Below, piece by piece: positions 51,549 to 60,267 of a stretch of 64,000 bases of DNA. The DNA lies in NCBI GenBank assembly GCA_963828185.1, contig CAWHDV010000008.1, positions 128,034 to 192,033 on the forward strand, given 5' to 3'. Position numbers and translations under genes: made by a program. A model generated the notes under the pieces. That model had not been told where the DNA came from, did not search any database, and was given only the letters and a program-made list of their open reading frames with translations. How positions within the stretch are numbered: the first letter of the stretch is position 1; every line of letters begins with the position of its first letter. The DNA is from Rhodoblastus sp963828185 (lineage in GTDB: Bacteria; Pseudomonadota; Alphaproteobacteria; Rhizobiales; Beijerinckiaceae).

Positions 51549-54500
51549 GCAAAAAGCCCCAGATCTCGCCTCAGGAACTGGCAACGCTGCGCGGAAAACT
51601 GGCCGAAGCCGAGGACATGCTGCGCGCCATTCGCGCCGGCGAAGTCGACGCCATCGTCGTCGAGGGACCGCACGAGCACGCTCCTTCGATTTATACCCTC
51701 AAAGGCGCTGCCGACCCTTATCGGCTGCTGGTCGAGCAAATGGCGGAAGGCGCGCTGACGGTTTCGTCGGATGGCCTCATTCTCTATTGCAACGCCGCCT
51801 TAGCCCGAATGATCGGCCGTCCGCGCGAGCGTCTGGTCGGCACGGCGATCGCCAACTTTGTCGTGAGCGACGATTCCAAGTCAATCGAGAAGCTTTTCGC
51901 GCCCTCGGCATTGGCGGGGCAGGCTGTCCGGCTGAAAGCCGACGACGGCGCGATCAAGCACGCGCACGTCTCGGTGACGCCGATGACAACGGCGGGAGAG
52001 CCGGTCCATTGCGTGGTTGTGACCGATCTCAGCCGGCAGGAGCTGCGCGTCCTGCATGAAGCGGTCGTCAATGCTTCGGCGGATGCGATCTACGCGCTGC
52101 GTCTCGATGGAACGATCAAGAGCTGGAACGCCGGCGCGCAAAGGCTTTACGGCTATACGGCGCAAGAGGCGATCGGCCGCAACATCCGCATGGTCATCCC
52201 GGAAGATCAGCAAGAAAATGCCGACGAGTTGTTTCGTCGTGTGGCGCGGGGAGAAACCGAGCGGCGCGAAGTCGTCCGCCGCACGAAATCGGGCGCAGCG
52301 GTCGATATCGCGCTCAGCGTTTCGCCAATCATCGGCGTCGACGGGCGCGCAAGCGGCATAGCTACGATCGCGCGCGACGTCAGCAAGCGCAAGGCGGCCG
52401 AGGCGGCGCTGCGCGCCAGCGAGGCGCGGCTGCGCAACATGGGCGACAATCTGCCCGACAGCGCCATTTACGAATATGCTCATGATCCAAGCGGCATACC
52501 ACGCTACCTTCATGTCAGCGACGGCATCGAGAAGCTGACCGGCATCCGCGCCGAAGAGCTGTTGCGCGATGGAACGCTGTTCGCCAGGCAAATTCCGCCC
52601 GAATATTTGCTCGATATCTTGCAGGCGATGGAGCGCAGCAGGCGTGACCTGACGCCCTTCGCCATGGACGTGCCGATCCAGCACAGAGACGGCGAATTGC
52701 GCTGGCTGCGCATCCAGGCGCGTCTGCGTCGCCTGCCTGACGGCAGCGTTGTCTCGGACGGCGTCAAGACCGACATTACCGCGCGCAAGCGGGCCGAAGC
52801 GAAGCTGCTCGAAAGCGAGGAGCGTTTCCGGGTGGCGCTCGGCAAGTCGCCGACCGCTCTTTTTGAGCAGGGCCTCGATCTTCGCTATACCTGGATTTAC
52901 AATCCCAAACTCGGCAATGCCGCCGATGCGGTCATCGGCAAGACCGACGCCGACATCATGGATCCGTCTTGCGCGCCGGCGCTGGAAGCGATCAAGCGCC
53001 GGGTTATCGCCACCGGCCAGCCCGAACGCCGGGAAGTGGCTTCGGCCGCTCACGGCGCGCCGATGGAATATCACGATCTCTACGTCGAGCCCCGTCGCGA
53101 CGCATCGGGGCGGATCGTTGGCGTTATCTGCGCGGCGACCGATATCACCGCAGCGAAAAACATGCGCGACGCCTTGCAGCTCAGCGATGATCGCTTCCGT
53201 CTGGCTTTGGCGACCGGGCAAACCGCGGCCTTCACGATGGATCGGGAGCGGCGCATCACCTGGGCGCATTCCAACCGGGTCGGTCTTCGCGATGCGGAGA
53301 TGACGAACAAGACATTGTTCGATATTTTCGCCAGGCCGGATGCGGAGAGGCTCGACGCCCTCTATCGCAAGGTGATCGAAACGGGCGTCGGAATTCGTCA
53401 GGACGAGGACGTGCAAAGCCTCGCAAAACCGACCCGACAACATCTCCAGATTTGCGCCGAGCCGCTGCGGGACGGCGACGGCGAAATCGTCGGCCTCGTG
53501 GCCGCCGCGTCGGACGTCACTTCCCGCAAGCAGGCTGAAGCGAAACTGCTCGAAAGCGAGCAGCGGACGCGGCTCGCCACAGAGGCGACGGAGGTCGGCA
53601 TCTGGGAGTGGAATGTCGCGACGGACGAAATTTTGTGGGACGCCCAGATGTTTCGCATCTATGGCGTCGCGACAACCAGGGATGGGCTTCTGACTTACGC
53701 GGACTGGGCTGATTTCGTCCACCCGGAAGATTTCGCGGAACAGGACGCGATGTTGCGAAAGCAGGCGCGCGAAGGCGGAAATAGCCAACGCGAGTTTCGC
53801 ATTCGCCGACCCGACGGTCAGGTTCGCTATATCCAGGCCAGCGAGACGCTCCGCGCCAATGCGCAAGGTCAAAAAGAATGGGTGGTGGGGACCAATCTCG
53901 ACGTCACCGAGCGCAAGCACGCGGAACAGGCGTTGCGCGCCAGCGAGGCTTATAGCCGCAGCGTGTTCGAGGCGAGTCCTGATTGCGTCAAGATCCTCAG
54001 CCTCGACGGTTGTCTCGAATGGATGAACGACAACGGCCTCCGGCTCCTGGAGATTTACGATTTCGATGCGGTCCGCGGCAAGTATTGGCCCGATCTGTGG
54101 CCGACGGAGGCGCGAAAGACGATGGAGGCGGCGCTGGCCGACGCCCGCGCAGGCCGCGGCGCGCATTTCTCGGGATTTTGCCCGACGTGTAAAGGCGCGC
54201 CAAAATGGTGGGACGTGATGATCACCGCCGTTCCCGGCCCGGATGGATCGCCCGTTCGTCTCGTCGCCGCCTCGCGAGACGTCACCGAGAAAAAATATTC
54301 CGAGGACGCGCTCGCCGCCGCGAAGGCCGAAGCCGAACGCGCCAGCGAAGCCAAATCGAAATTTTTGGCGGCGGCGAGCCACGATCTGCGCCAGCCGGTG
54401 CAATCGCTGACCATGTTGATGGCCGTCCTGCAACGCCAGGTCGCCGACAAGCCCAAGGCCGCCGAAGCCGTAGCCATGGCGAACATGGCGGTGAAAAGCC

Positions 54501-55471
54501 TGTCCGGCTTGCTGACCGGCATTCTCGACATTTCCAAGCTCGACGCCGGTGTTGTGGAGCCCCGCGTCGCCAGCGTCGACCTGGGCGCGCTCGCCGAGAA
54601 GCTGGCCAACGAATATCGCCCGCGCGCGGCGGCGAACGGGCTCTCCTTGCGCCTCGCGTCCTGCGCTCTCTGCGGGTGCGCCGACGAAGAGATGCTGGAG
54701 CGGATCTTGCGCAATCTGCTCGAAAATGCGCTGCGCTACACGGCCAGCGGCGGCATCCTCCTTGGCGTTCGCCGACGCGGCGAAACCGTCAGGATCGACG
54801 TAATCGACACGGGCGTCGGTATTCCGGCCGACAAACAGGCCGAGATTTTCGAGGAATTCCGCCAGCTCAACAACCAGGCGCGCGATAGCAGCCAGGGACT
54901 TGGCCTCGGCCTTTCCATCGTTTCCCGCCTCGCCCGTCTGCTGGGCGCCGAAGTTCAGGTCGCCTCGCGCCTCGGGCGTGGCTCACGCTTCTCGCTGTCT
55001 CTGCGGCGGGACCACGCCGCGCCGCCGGCGAAATGCATCAAGCCGGTGCTCGGCGATCCCGGCGGACGCGTCCTCGTCATCGAGGACAACGCCGATCTGC
55101 GCCGGGCCTTCGAGGTCATGCTGAGCGAGTGGGGCTATACCACGCTCAGCGTCGCCACCGCCGGCGAGGCTCTCGCTCGGGCCGAGGCGGAGGACTGGCG
55201 GTTCGACGCCATTTTAGCCGATCATCGGCTTGGCCCCGGTCTCAACGGCGCCGGCGCGGCTGCGGAAATCCTGCGTCGCGCGCAGCGGCCTATCCCAACC
55301 TTGATCGTGACAGGAGACACCGCCAAGGAGCGGATCGCCGAGATCCACAAAAGCGGCTTCGTCATGCTGCACAAACCGGTGGAGGCCGCGGATTTGCGGC
55401 AGCGTCTGGCGCAGGCGCTGCGGGGGCGCCTGTTTCCCCAGGCCCGTCTCAGTTCCGGCGATCGCGGCTGA
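51545..55471 (+). CDS. Multi-PAS hybrid sensor histidine kinase / response regulator
   Basis: A 1,308-residue soluble kinase. After a short conserved N-terminal helix (AEDMLRAIRAGEVDAIVVEG), seven PAS/PAC units follow from about 60 to 925 (starts visible as YRLLVEQMAEGALTVSSDG, VVNASADAIYALRLDG and so on; PAC ends RDVSKRKAAE, TDITARKRAE, SDVTSRKQAE, LDVTERKHAE). Next is HisKA with acceptor His in FLAAASHDLRQPVQSLTMLM, the ATPase (ILRNLLENALRYTASGGILL, DTGVGIPADKQ, GLGLGLSIVSRLA) and a C-terminal receiver (LVIEDNADLRR, Asp in ILADHRLGPG, Lys in MLHKPVEAADL). The ATG overlaps the KaiB-like stop, so the two are co-translated. Confidence 0.93.
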   Translation: MSKKPQISPQELATLRGKLAEAEDMLRAIRAGEVDAIVVEGPHEHAPSIYTLKGAADPYRLLVEQMAEGALTVSSDGLILYCNAALARMIGRPRERLVGTAIANFVVSDDSKSIEKLFAPSALAGQAVRLKADDGAIKHAHVSVTPMTTAGEPVHCVVVTDLSRQELRVLHEAVVNASADAIYALRLDGTIKSWNAGAQRLYGYTAQEAIGRNIRMVIPEDQQENADELFRRVARGETERREVVRRTKSGAAVDIALSVSPIIGVDGRASGIATIARDVSKRKAAEAALRASEARLRNMGDNLPDSAIYEYAHDPSGIPRYLHVSDGIEKLTGIRAEELLRDGTLFARQIPPEYLLDILQAMERSRRDLTPFAMDVPIQHRDGELRWLRIQARLRRLPDGSVVSDGVKTDITARKRAEAKLLESEERFRVALGKSPTALFEQGLDLRYTWIYNPKLGNAADAVIGKTDADIMDPSCAPALEAIKRRVIATGQPERREVASAAHGAPMEYHDLYVEPRRDASGRIVGVICAATDITAAKNMRDALQLSDDRFRLALATGQTAAFTMDRERRITWAHSNRVGLRDAEMTNKTLFDIFARPDAERLDALYRKVIETGVGIRQDEDVQSLAKPTRQHLQICAEPLRDGDGEIVGLVAAASDVTSRKQAEAKLLESEQRTRLATEATEVGIWEWNVATDEILWDAQMFRIYGVATTRDGLLTYADWADFVHPEDFAEQDAMLRKQAREGGNSQREFRIRRPDGQVRYIQASETLRANAQGQKEWVVGTNLDVTERKHAEQALRASEAYSRSVFEASPDCVKILSLDGCLEWMNDNGLRLLEIYDFDAVRGKYWPDLWPTEARKTMEAALADARAGRGAHFSGFCPTCKGAPKWWDVMITAVPGPDGSPVRLVAASRDVTEKKYSEDALAAAKAEAERASEAKSKFLAAASHDLRQPVQSLTMLMAVLQRQVADKPKAAEAVAMANMAVKSLSGLLTGILDISKLDAGVVEPRVASVDLGALAEKLANEYRPRAAANGLSLRLASCALCGCADEEMLERILRNLLENALRYTASGGILLGVRRRGETVRIDVIDTGVGIPADKQAEIFEEFRQLNNQARDSSQGLGLGLSIVSRLARLLGAEVQVASRLGRGSRFSLSLRRDHAAPPAKCIKPVLGDPGGRVLVIEDNADLRRAFEVMLSEWGYTTLSVATAGEALARAEAEDWRFDAILADHRLGPGLNGAGAAAEILRRAQRPIPTLIVTGDTAKERIAEIHKSGFVMLHKPVEAADLRQRLAQALRGRLFPQARLSSGDRG

Positions 55472-55503
55472 ATTTTAAGTTGCCTGTAGACCGCGGCGAT
55501 CGC

Positions 55504-55632
55504 TCAATCGTAGAGGCCGTTTTGGGCGACATGGTCGACGAGTTCGCATAGCTTTTCGCGCACTTTGACCGAAAGCGTCATGCCCCGGAAATATTCCTTG
55601 ACGCGGTCAGCCACCGAGGGATGGCTGTTGAT
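55504..55632 (-). pseudogene. 3' piece of a small gene split by the IS21-family element
   Basis: Reads INSHPSVADRVKEYFRGMTL, then SVKVREKLCELVDHVAQNGL and YD before the stop at 55504. Joined to the piece at 58293-58356, with the 7-bp target repeat counted once, it gives one continuous 61-residue protein starting MPKGKPERVVSGMAIALSVI. The product is a small helical, basic protein of no family I recognise. The reading frame is restored exactly, which shows the gene was intact before insertion. Confidence 0.8.
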
Positions 55633-55638
55633 TGCGGA

Positions 55639-55729
55639 TTCCGACGAAGCCGGCCACCTATTCCAATCTGAAGCCGGCCAGGATTCCGATCTGAAGCCGG
55701 CCGGGTGTTCCGACGCGAAGTCGGCCACC
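55639..55729. repeat. Left-end array of IS21-type transposase-binding repeats
   Basis: Four copies of a roughly 22-bp unit, TTCCGAysnGAAGCCGGCCAcc, spaced one or two bases apart. They match in inverted orientation the five copies at the right end. Multiple internal repeats are typical IstA-binding sites of IS21 elements. Confidence 0.85.
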
Positions 55730-55782
55730 TTGGAAGCGCCCTTTGGGTCGTTGGTTGAAGTTGCTGGTTCCTGTTCAGCGCG

Positions 55783-56541
55783 TCAAGCGGCGATCTCTTT
55801 TCGCTTGGCTTTTCGCAAGCTCTCGCCGTCGAGCGCGATGCGATAGGCGTTGTGCACGACGCGGTCGAGGATGGCGTCGGCGTGGGTCGGGCTGCCGATA
55901 ATTTCGTACCAGCGGTCGACCGGCAACTGGCTGGTGATGAGGATTGAGCCGACATCGTAGCGATCTTCGACGATTTCCAGCAGATCGCGCCGCTGGTCGG
56001 CGGTGAGCGGCTCTGGCCCCCAATCGTCCAGAATGAGCAGCTTGGAGCGCGCGATCGAACGCAAGACCTTGTTGTAGCGCCCCGTTTCACGGGCGGCTTC
56101 GAGTTCGGAGAAGAGCCGCGGCGAGCGGCGGTAAAGCACCGAGAGGTCGTCGCGGCACGCCTTGTGGCCAAGGGCGCAGGCAAGCCAACTCTTGCCGACG
56201 CCGGCTGGCCCGGTAATCAGGCAGTTGCGCCGCTCGCGGATCCAATCGCATGCCGCGAGCTTGAGGAAAAGCGCGCGATCGAGGCCGCGCGCGGCGCGAT
56301 AATCGACGTCCTCCACGCTGGCGGCGTGGCGCAGATTGGCCGCCTTGGCCCGCGCCTCGAAGCGCTTCTGCCGGCGCAGAAGAACTTCGCGGTCGAGCAC
56401 CAGGCCGAGCCATTCGGCGTGGGTCAGCGCGCCCGCTTCCGGACTGGCCTGCAAATCCGTAAAGCCCTTGGCCATGCCATGGAGGCCGAGTTCATGCAGC
56501 TGATCGAGCGTGGGGTGGTTCAACATAAGGTTCCCTTTCAT
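55783..56541 (-). CDS. istB: IS21-family helper ATPase IstB
   Basis: A 252-residue AAA+/DnaC-like ATPase. It has Walker A NCLITGPAGVGKSWLACALG, Walker B LLILDDWGPEPL, and the IstB signature ending with DRWYEIIGSPTHADAILDRV and VHNAYRIALDGES. IstB loads target DNA and stimulates the IstA transposase. Length matches other IstB proteins. The start overlaps the istA stop by four bases. The coding sequence ends about 150 bases inside the left end of the element. Confidence 0.95.
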   Translation of the reverse strand: MKGNLMLNHPTLDQLHELGLHGMAKGFTDLQASPEAGALTHAEWLGLVLDREVLLRRQKRFEARAKAANLRHAASVEDVDYRAARGLDRALFLKLAACDWIRERRNCLITGPAGVGKSWLACALGHKACRDDLSVLYRRSPRLFSELEAARETGRYNKVLRSIARSKLLILDDWGPEPLTADQRRDLLEIVEDRYDVGSILITSQLPVDRWYEIIGSPTHADAILDRVVHNAYRIALDGESLRKAKRKEIAA

Positions 56542-58073
56542 TGGAAGTAGTCGGGTTTGCGCAGGTTTTCATGGAACAGCAGCGGCGCCTCCTCGCTCGC
56601 CGGCGGTCGCCGCGGCTTGGCGTCGATGAGGCCGACGATGGCTTTGTAGGAGAGCGCGCCGATCGCCACCGCGCGCGCGGCAGCTGCTTCGACCCTCTCC
56701 TTCGGCAGGCCGCGGATATGGCGGAGCACGCCGAGACAGGTGCGAAAGCCCTGCTGGGGATGGCGTCTTGACGCGATGACGGCGAGGATCAGCGCCTCCA
56801 TGTTCGGCCCTGTCGCGGCGGCCCAGGAGCGGAAGCGTTCGGTGGTCCAGGACGCATAACCGCGATGGTCTTTGGGCATGTGCGCCGGATCGGTTCCATG
56901 CGCCGCGCCGCCATAACGGCGCTCATGAGCGGCGACGCGCCGGCCCTTGTGGAAGATTTCGATGGTGCGCTGCGTGACGCGCGCGTCGACCTGCTCGCGG
57001 ATCAGGCCATAGGGGACCGAATAGAAAAAGCCGTGAACCTCGATGTGATAATCGATGCCGACGCGCGCCAGCAGCCATTCGGCGGCGACAAAATCCTCCG
57101 CCGGCGGAGAATGAAGCGCTGCTTTCTCAATCGTTTCGAACAATTGCCGGCGACTGACGCCGATCCGGCGCATGACGGCGCCGTTCATCCGCGCAAGCGC
57201 CTCGCCGATGGCGGCGTTGGCCTCGGCCAGCGAGAAGAACGTCCTGTTGCGCAGCCGGCCGAGAATGTAGCTCTGGGCGAAGCGCACGCCGGCCTCGACC
57301 TTGGCCTTGTCGCGCGGCTTGTAGGGCCGCGCCGGCAACACGCCGACGCCGTAATGGTCGGCCATCTTGCCATAGCTGCGGTTGATCTCTGGATCGTAGA
57401 ACGAGGCCTTGTTGACGCCGCTCTTGAGGTTGTCGGGTACGATCAGCTTCGGAACGCCGCCGAAAAAGCCGAACATGCGCACATGCGAGCCGATCCAGTC
57501 CGGCAGTTGTTGCGTCCAGGTCGCCTCGGAAAAGGTCAGGTTCGAGGCGCCGAGCACGGCGACGAAAATCTCCGCCTCGCGGATTTCGCCGGTGGCCGGA
57601 TCGACGATCGGAAGCTTCTTGCCGGAATAGTCGACGAAGACTTTTTCGCCGGGCTCATGACGCTGGCGCATGGTCGGCGACAGGCGCCGCTCGAACTCGC
57701 GAAACAGATCGCAAAACCGCGAATAGCCATAGCCCGCCGAATGAGCCTCGCGATATTCCTCCCATAAAATCTGGAGGTTGACGCCAGGCCGCTTCAACTC
57801 CCGCGCCAGCGCCGCCCAATCGGGCTCGGGGCGCAAGCGCTTGCCAGCGCCCACGCCGGCCCGCGCAAACAATCTTTCTTCCAAAACCGCGTCGGTGAGT
57901 TCCGCCGGCAATGGCCAGGAAAGGCCAGCCGCCGCCGCGCGTTTGATTGCGTCTTGAACCGTCGAGCGCGCCACGCCGATTGTGCGGCAGATTTCGCGCG
58001 CGCTCGCGCCGTTCGAATGAAGACGCAGCAAATGCCGCATCTGTCTCATGGTCAGCTCTCTCTTTGCCGGCAT
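56538..58073 (-). CDS. istA: IS21-family transposase IstA
   Basis: A 511-residue transposase. An N-terminal helix-turn-helix (MRQMRHLLRLHSNGASAREI, then CRTIGVARSTVQDAIKRAAA) precedes the DDE integrase core: the first Asp lies in KVFVDYSGKKLPIVDPATGE, the second in GVPKLIVPDNLKSGVNKASF and the Glu in KAKVEAGVRFAQSYILGRLR. A C-terminal beta domain follows. ATG at 58073 has AGGAGG six bases upstream; an ATG at 58103 is in frame but unsupported. It cuts and joins the element ends with IstB. Confidence 0.95.
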   Translation of the reverse strand: MPAKRELTMRQMRHLLRLHSNGASAREICRTIGVARSTVQDAIKRAAAAGLSWPLPAELTDAVLEERLFARAGVGAGKRLRPEPDWAALARELKRPGVNLQILWEEYREAHSAGYGYSRFCDLFREFERRLSPTMRQRHEPGEKVFVDYSGKKLPIVDPATGEIREAEIFVAVLGASNLTFSEATWTQQLPDWIGSHVRMFGFFGGVPKLIVPDNLKSGVNKASFYDPEINRSYGKMADHYGVGVLPARPYKPRDKAKVEAGVRFAQSYILGRLRNRTFFSLAEANAAIGEALARMNGAVMRRIGVSRRQLFETIEKAALHSPPAEDFVAAEWLLARVGIDYHIEVHGFFYSVPYGLIREQVDARVTQRTIEIFHKGRRVAAHERRYGGAAHGTDPAHMPKDHRGYASWTTERFRSWAAATGPNMEALILAVIASRRHPQQGFRTCLGVLRHIRGLPKERVEAAAARAVAIGALSYKAIVGLIDAKPRRPPASEEAPLLFHENLRKPDYFQ

Positions 58074-58171
58074 CCGGGGCCTCCTGGTTGGAAGCTCCCG
58101 CAATGCCTGATCAGCTGACCCTTGGGGCGTCGTTCTTACACTTCTCCGTTTCCGAAAAAACCGCCGGCGGA

Positions 58172-58287
58172 GGTGGCCGGCTTCACGTCGGAATGGTGGC
58201 CGGCTTCAGATCGGAACGGTGGCCGACATCAAATCGGAATACATGGCCGGCTTCGCGTCGGAATAGGTGGCCGGATTGAATTGGAAT
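58172..58287. repeat. Right-end array of IS21-type transposase-binding repeats
   Basis: Five copies of GGTGGCCGGCTTCnnnTCGGAA, some degenerate, run to five bases before the right tip. They are the inverse of the left-end array. The outermost copy (GGTGGCCGGATTGAATTGGAA) is the most diverged, and its counterpart forms the terminal inverted repeat. Confidence 0.85.
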
Positions 58288-58292
58288 TCGCA

Positions 58293-58356
58293 TGTTGATG
58301 ACGGACAAGGCGATCGCCATGCCTGAAACGACGCGCTCTGGCTTTCCTTTTGGCAT
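58293..58356 (-). pseudogene. 5' piece of the small gene split by the IS21-family element
   Basis: Begins MPKGKPERVVSGMAIALSVI at ATG 58356 and runs into the target-site repeat (ATCAACA on this strand, 58299-58293). The continuation lies at 55632-55504. Upstream there is only a weak GAGAAA ribosome binding site. The promoter, if any, would be in 58357-58554, where I see no other feature. Confidence 0.75.
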
Positions 58357-58554
58357 GAGGTTTCTCGCAAATTGTCTGAAATATGAGCGACCGACAACCC
58401 GCCCCGTCGAAGGCGTCTCACGCGAGTACGAAACAGGGATGAAAAAGTTCTCGCGTCCGTCCGCTTTCCGCGGCCGATTGACAATTATATCGCTCCTGTC
58501 GGGGGAGAGCGCAGAGCGAATTTGCGCGTCGTTAACCGGCTGACTTGCGAGCCA

Positions 58555-58875
58555 TCAGCGCCGCGACCGTAAAAGGCGGCGCCGGCGAAGCAGGATTTTG
58601 ATGGCGGCGCAGGCCTCCTTGAGGGCGGACGTTTTCTGGCTGGCCTCAACGCTGTCAAACGGGGCGCTCGCGCTTAGGTCATGATCCAGCATCCGTGCGG
58701 CCTTCAAAACCGCTTCCTTGGCTCTCGTCAGGGACGTTTCTGGCATCGGCGATTCACTATGAAGTTGCCAGCGCCAAGTCTCGTTAATACCTTCGATGGA
58801 ACCGATCTCTTCACCGCCATGCGACATGACGAGATAAAGTCCAGGGCGGCCGACCACTTCCGCGATATAAGCCAT
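58555..58875 (-). CDS. Small hypothetical protein
   Basis: A 106-residue protein. The N-terminal half (MAYIAEVVGRPGLYLVMSHG, then GSIEGINETWRWQLHSE) looks like a small beta-rich domain. The C-terminal half is helical and ends in a very basic tail (KILLRRRRLLRSRR) that could bind nucleic acid. A GGGGGA stretch precedes the ATG at 58875. It lies just downstream of a receiver gene on the same strand. Family unknown. Confidence 0.6.
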   Translation of the reverse strand: MAYIAEVVGRPGLYLVMSHGGEEIGSIEGINETWRWQLHSESPMPETSLTRAKEAVLKAARMLDHDLSASAPFDSVEASQKTSALKEACAAIKILLRRRRLLRSRR

Positions 58876-58917
58876 TATCCCCCCGATTTTTTCGCGTCGC
58901 GACGAGGCGCAAATTCC

Positions 58918-59298
58918 TCAATGGCTTTCGACCAATCTCGCGCTCGCCCGTTCCGCAGCAATCAAGCTTCCGACACGCACGATGAGCCGGTCGTCCTCGA
59001 AGGGCTTTGCGACGATTCCCTTGTCTCTGAAGCCTGACGGCAGATGCTCGCGCCTCTCAGCTGTCACGAAGAAAAACGGAATGCCGCGATCCGCCAAAGC
59101 TTCAGCGACGGCGTCGATGGGGCCGCCGACGATGTTGACGTCGAGCAGGGCGGCGTCGATTTGCGCGCGGCTTGCGAGCGCCACCGCTTCGTCCAGCGTT
59201 CCCGCAGGTCCGATCACCTCATGCCCGTTGTTTTCCAGCAATTCAGCGATGTGATCCGCCAAAAGGAACTCGTCCTCGACGACCAGTATCCGGCCCAT
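58918..59298 (-). CDS. Stand-alone response regulator receiver
   Basis: A 126-residue receiver without output domain: acidic pocket ILVVEDEFLLADHIAELLEN, phospho-acceptor Asp in AALLDVNIVGG, Thr in FFFVTAERRE, Lys in GIVAKPFEDDRL. The LDVNIxGG form is common among receivers paired with HisKA_2 kinases in alphaproteobacteria. It closely resembles the receiver at 61928 in plan. Its kinase is not adjacent. Confidence 0.9.
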   Translation of the reverse strand: MGRILVVEDEFLLADHIAELLENNGHEVIGPAGTLDEAVALASRAQIDAALLDVNIVGGPIDAVAEALADRGIPFFFVTAERREHLPSGFRDKGIVAKPFEDDRLIVRVGSLIAAERASARLVESH

Positions 59299-59394
59299 GA
59301 TCTCATCCCATCGCAGTAAGAATGCAATATTGCCGCCGCATCGAACTGGCGGCGAGGCGCGAGCGCCGGCGGAGTTGCCGGCGCTCGCCTGAAA

Positions 59395-59820
59395 TCAACG
59401 CTTTGCGGCGATCTCGATCTGCGATTGCAAGGGCTTGAAAGCCTCATCGGCGATCTTGCGCGCCAGCGACGAAATATCCTTCGCCTGGCTGCTCAGGGCC
59501 TGAAACTGCTTGTTGGCGTGCGCCGAGGGCAGGGCGACGACATCGGACAGGGTCTTGGCCTTGGAAAGGGCGCCAGCGAATTCCAGCGTCAATTCCGCGT
59601 TCGCCTTCGCCGCTTCAAATGACTTGGCGGCCAATTCATTCCATCCCTTCGTAAGAATCGAAGAGCTGGCGAAAATAGCGTCGAGGCCACCCTTGGCGGA
59701 CGCATTGAATTTATCGAGGCCTTCTTGGCCCTGCTGCAGTCCATTCTTCGCCGCTTCACGGACGGCATTGCCCTGCTTCTCGACGAATTCATTGTGATTT
59801 TGGATAGCGGCGTTCTGCAT
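59395..59820 (-). CDS. Phasin-family protein
   Basis: A 141-residue helical protein (MQNAAIQNHNEFVEKQGNAV, then the ILTKGWNELAAKSFEAAKAN and FAGALSKAKTLSDVVALPSA segments) with the typical phasin pattern: an amphipathic helix, an FE/FA-rich middle and SQAKDISSLARKIADEAFKP at the end. Phasins coat polyhydroxyalkanoate granules or act as small stress-response proteins. ATG at 59820 gives the usual length; the open frame upstream is compositional. Confidence 0.85.
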   Translation of the reverse strand: MQNAAIQNHNEFVEKQGNAVREAAKNGLQQGQEGLDKFNASAKGGLDAIFASSSILTKGWNELAAKSFEAAKANAELTLEFAGALSKAKTLSDVVALPSAHANKQFQALSSQAKDISSLARKIADEAFKPLQSQIEIAAKR

Positions 59821-60267
59821 GTGATGGAACCCTTGTGCTTGTCTAAATTTTGCGGGCGTATCGTTCACGCCCGGCTGCATGCATTTCAAAACCTTTGCCG
59901 CAGCGCAACAATTTTGTGCAGCGCCGTCGAAGGGCGCGACGCAGCAAGATCGGCCTATGCCGCGCAAAGGCGCGCGTTTGCGGGCTCTCGGCGCTGGAGC
60001 AGAAGGAAGCCCAGGATATTCAATTAATTGTGATCGCCCGCCAGCCTGCGGCGCGAGAGTGAAGTTCAGCAGCCAGTTGGATCGACTGGAACGCCAGCAT
60101 TTGCGGGACAGACCGAGTTAAGCCTCAGCTTTTGTTCGACAGTTTTCGGCCGCGCGCGCCAAATCCCGCGGGGTCGCGCGGCCTTTCCGATTCTGATGCG
60201 ATAGCTTATCAGCGCTCGGCGTGCGGGCCGCGCCAATGTGCGGGCTCAGGTATCGAAAGGCGTCGCC
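59821..60267. other. Intergenic stretch between phasin and LuxR-type genes
   Basis: About 450 bases with no gene I can support. It holds the divergent promoters of the phasin and LuxR-type genes. Only overlapping compositional frames of 65-100 codons are present. I saw no tRNA-like fold and no strong palindrome. Confidence 0.4.

Larger units (their letters stand above)
55633..58292 (-). mobile_element. IS21-family insertion sequence with istA, istB and 7-bp target duplication
   Basis: A 2,660-bp element. The ends are TGCGGATTCC at the left and, inverted, TGCGAATTCC at the right, and in both ends a CCGGCCACC block follows. It is flanked by the 7-bp direct repeat TGTTGAT (55626-55632 and 58293-58299). 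The two genes istA and istB read leftwards with an ATGA overlap. Arrays of about 22-bp repeats lie inside each end. Both genes are intact, so the element may still transpose. It splits a small gene on the same strand. Confidence 0.9.

Noticed and set aside
55639..55729. A CRISPR or regulatory repeat array near 55.7 kb
   Set aside because: The same units recur inverted at 58.2 kb at the other end of an istAB element, so they are transposon ends.
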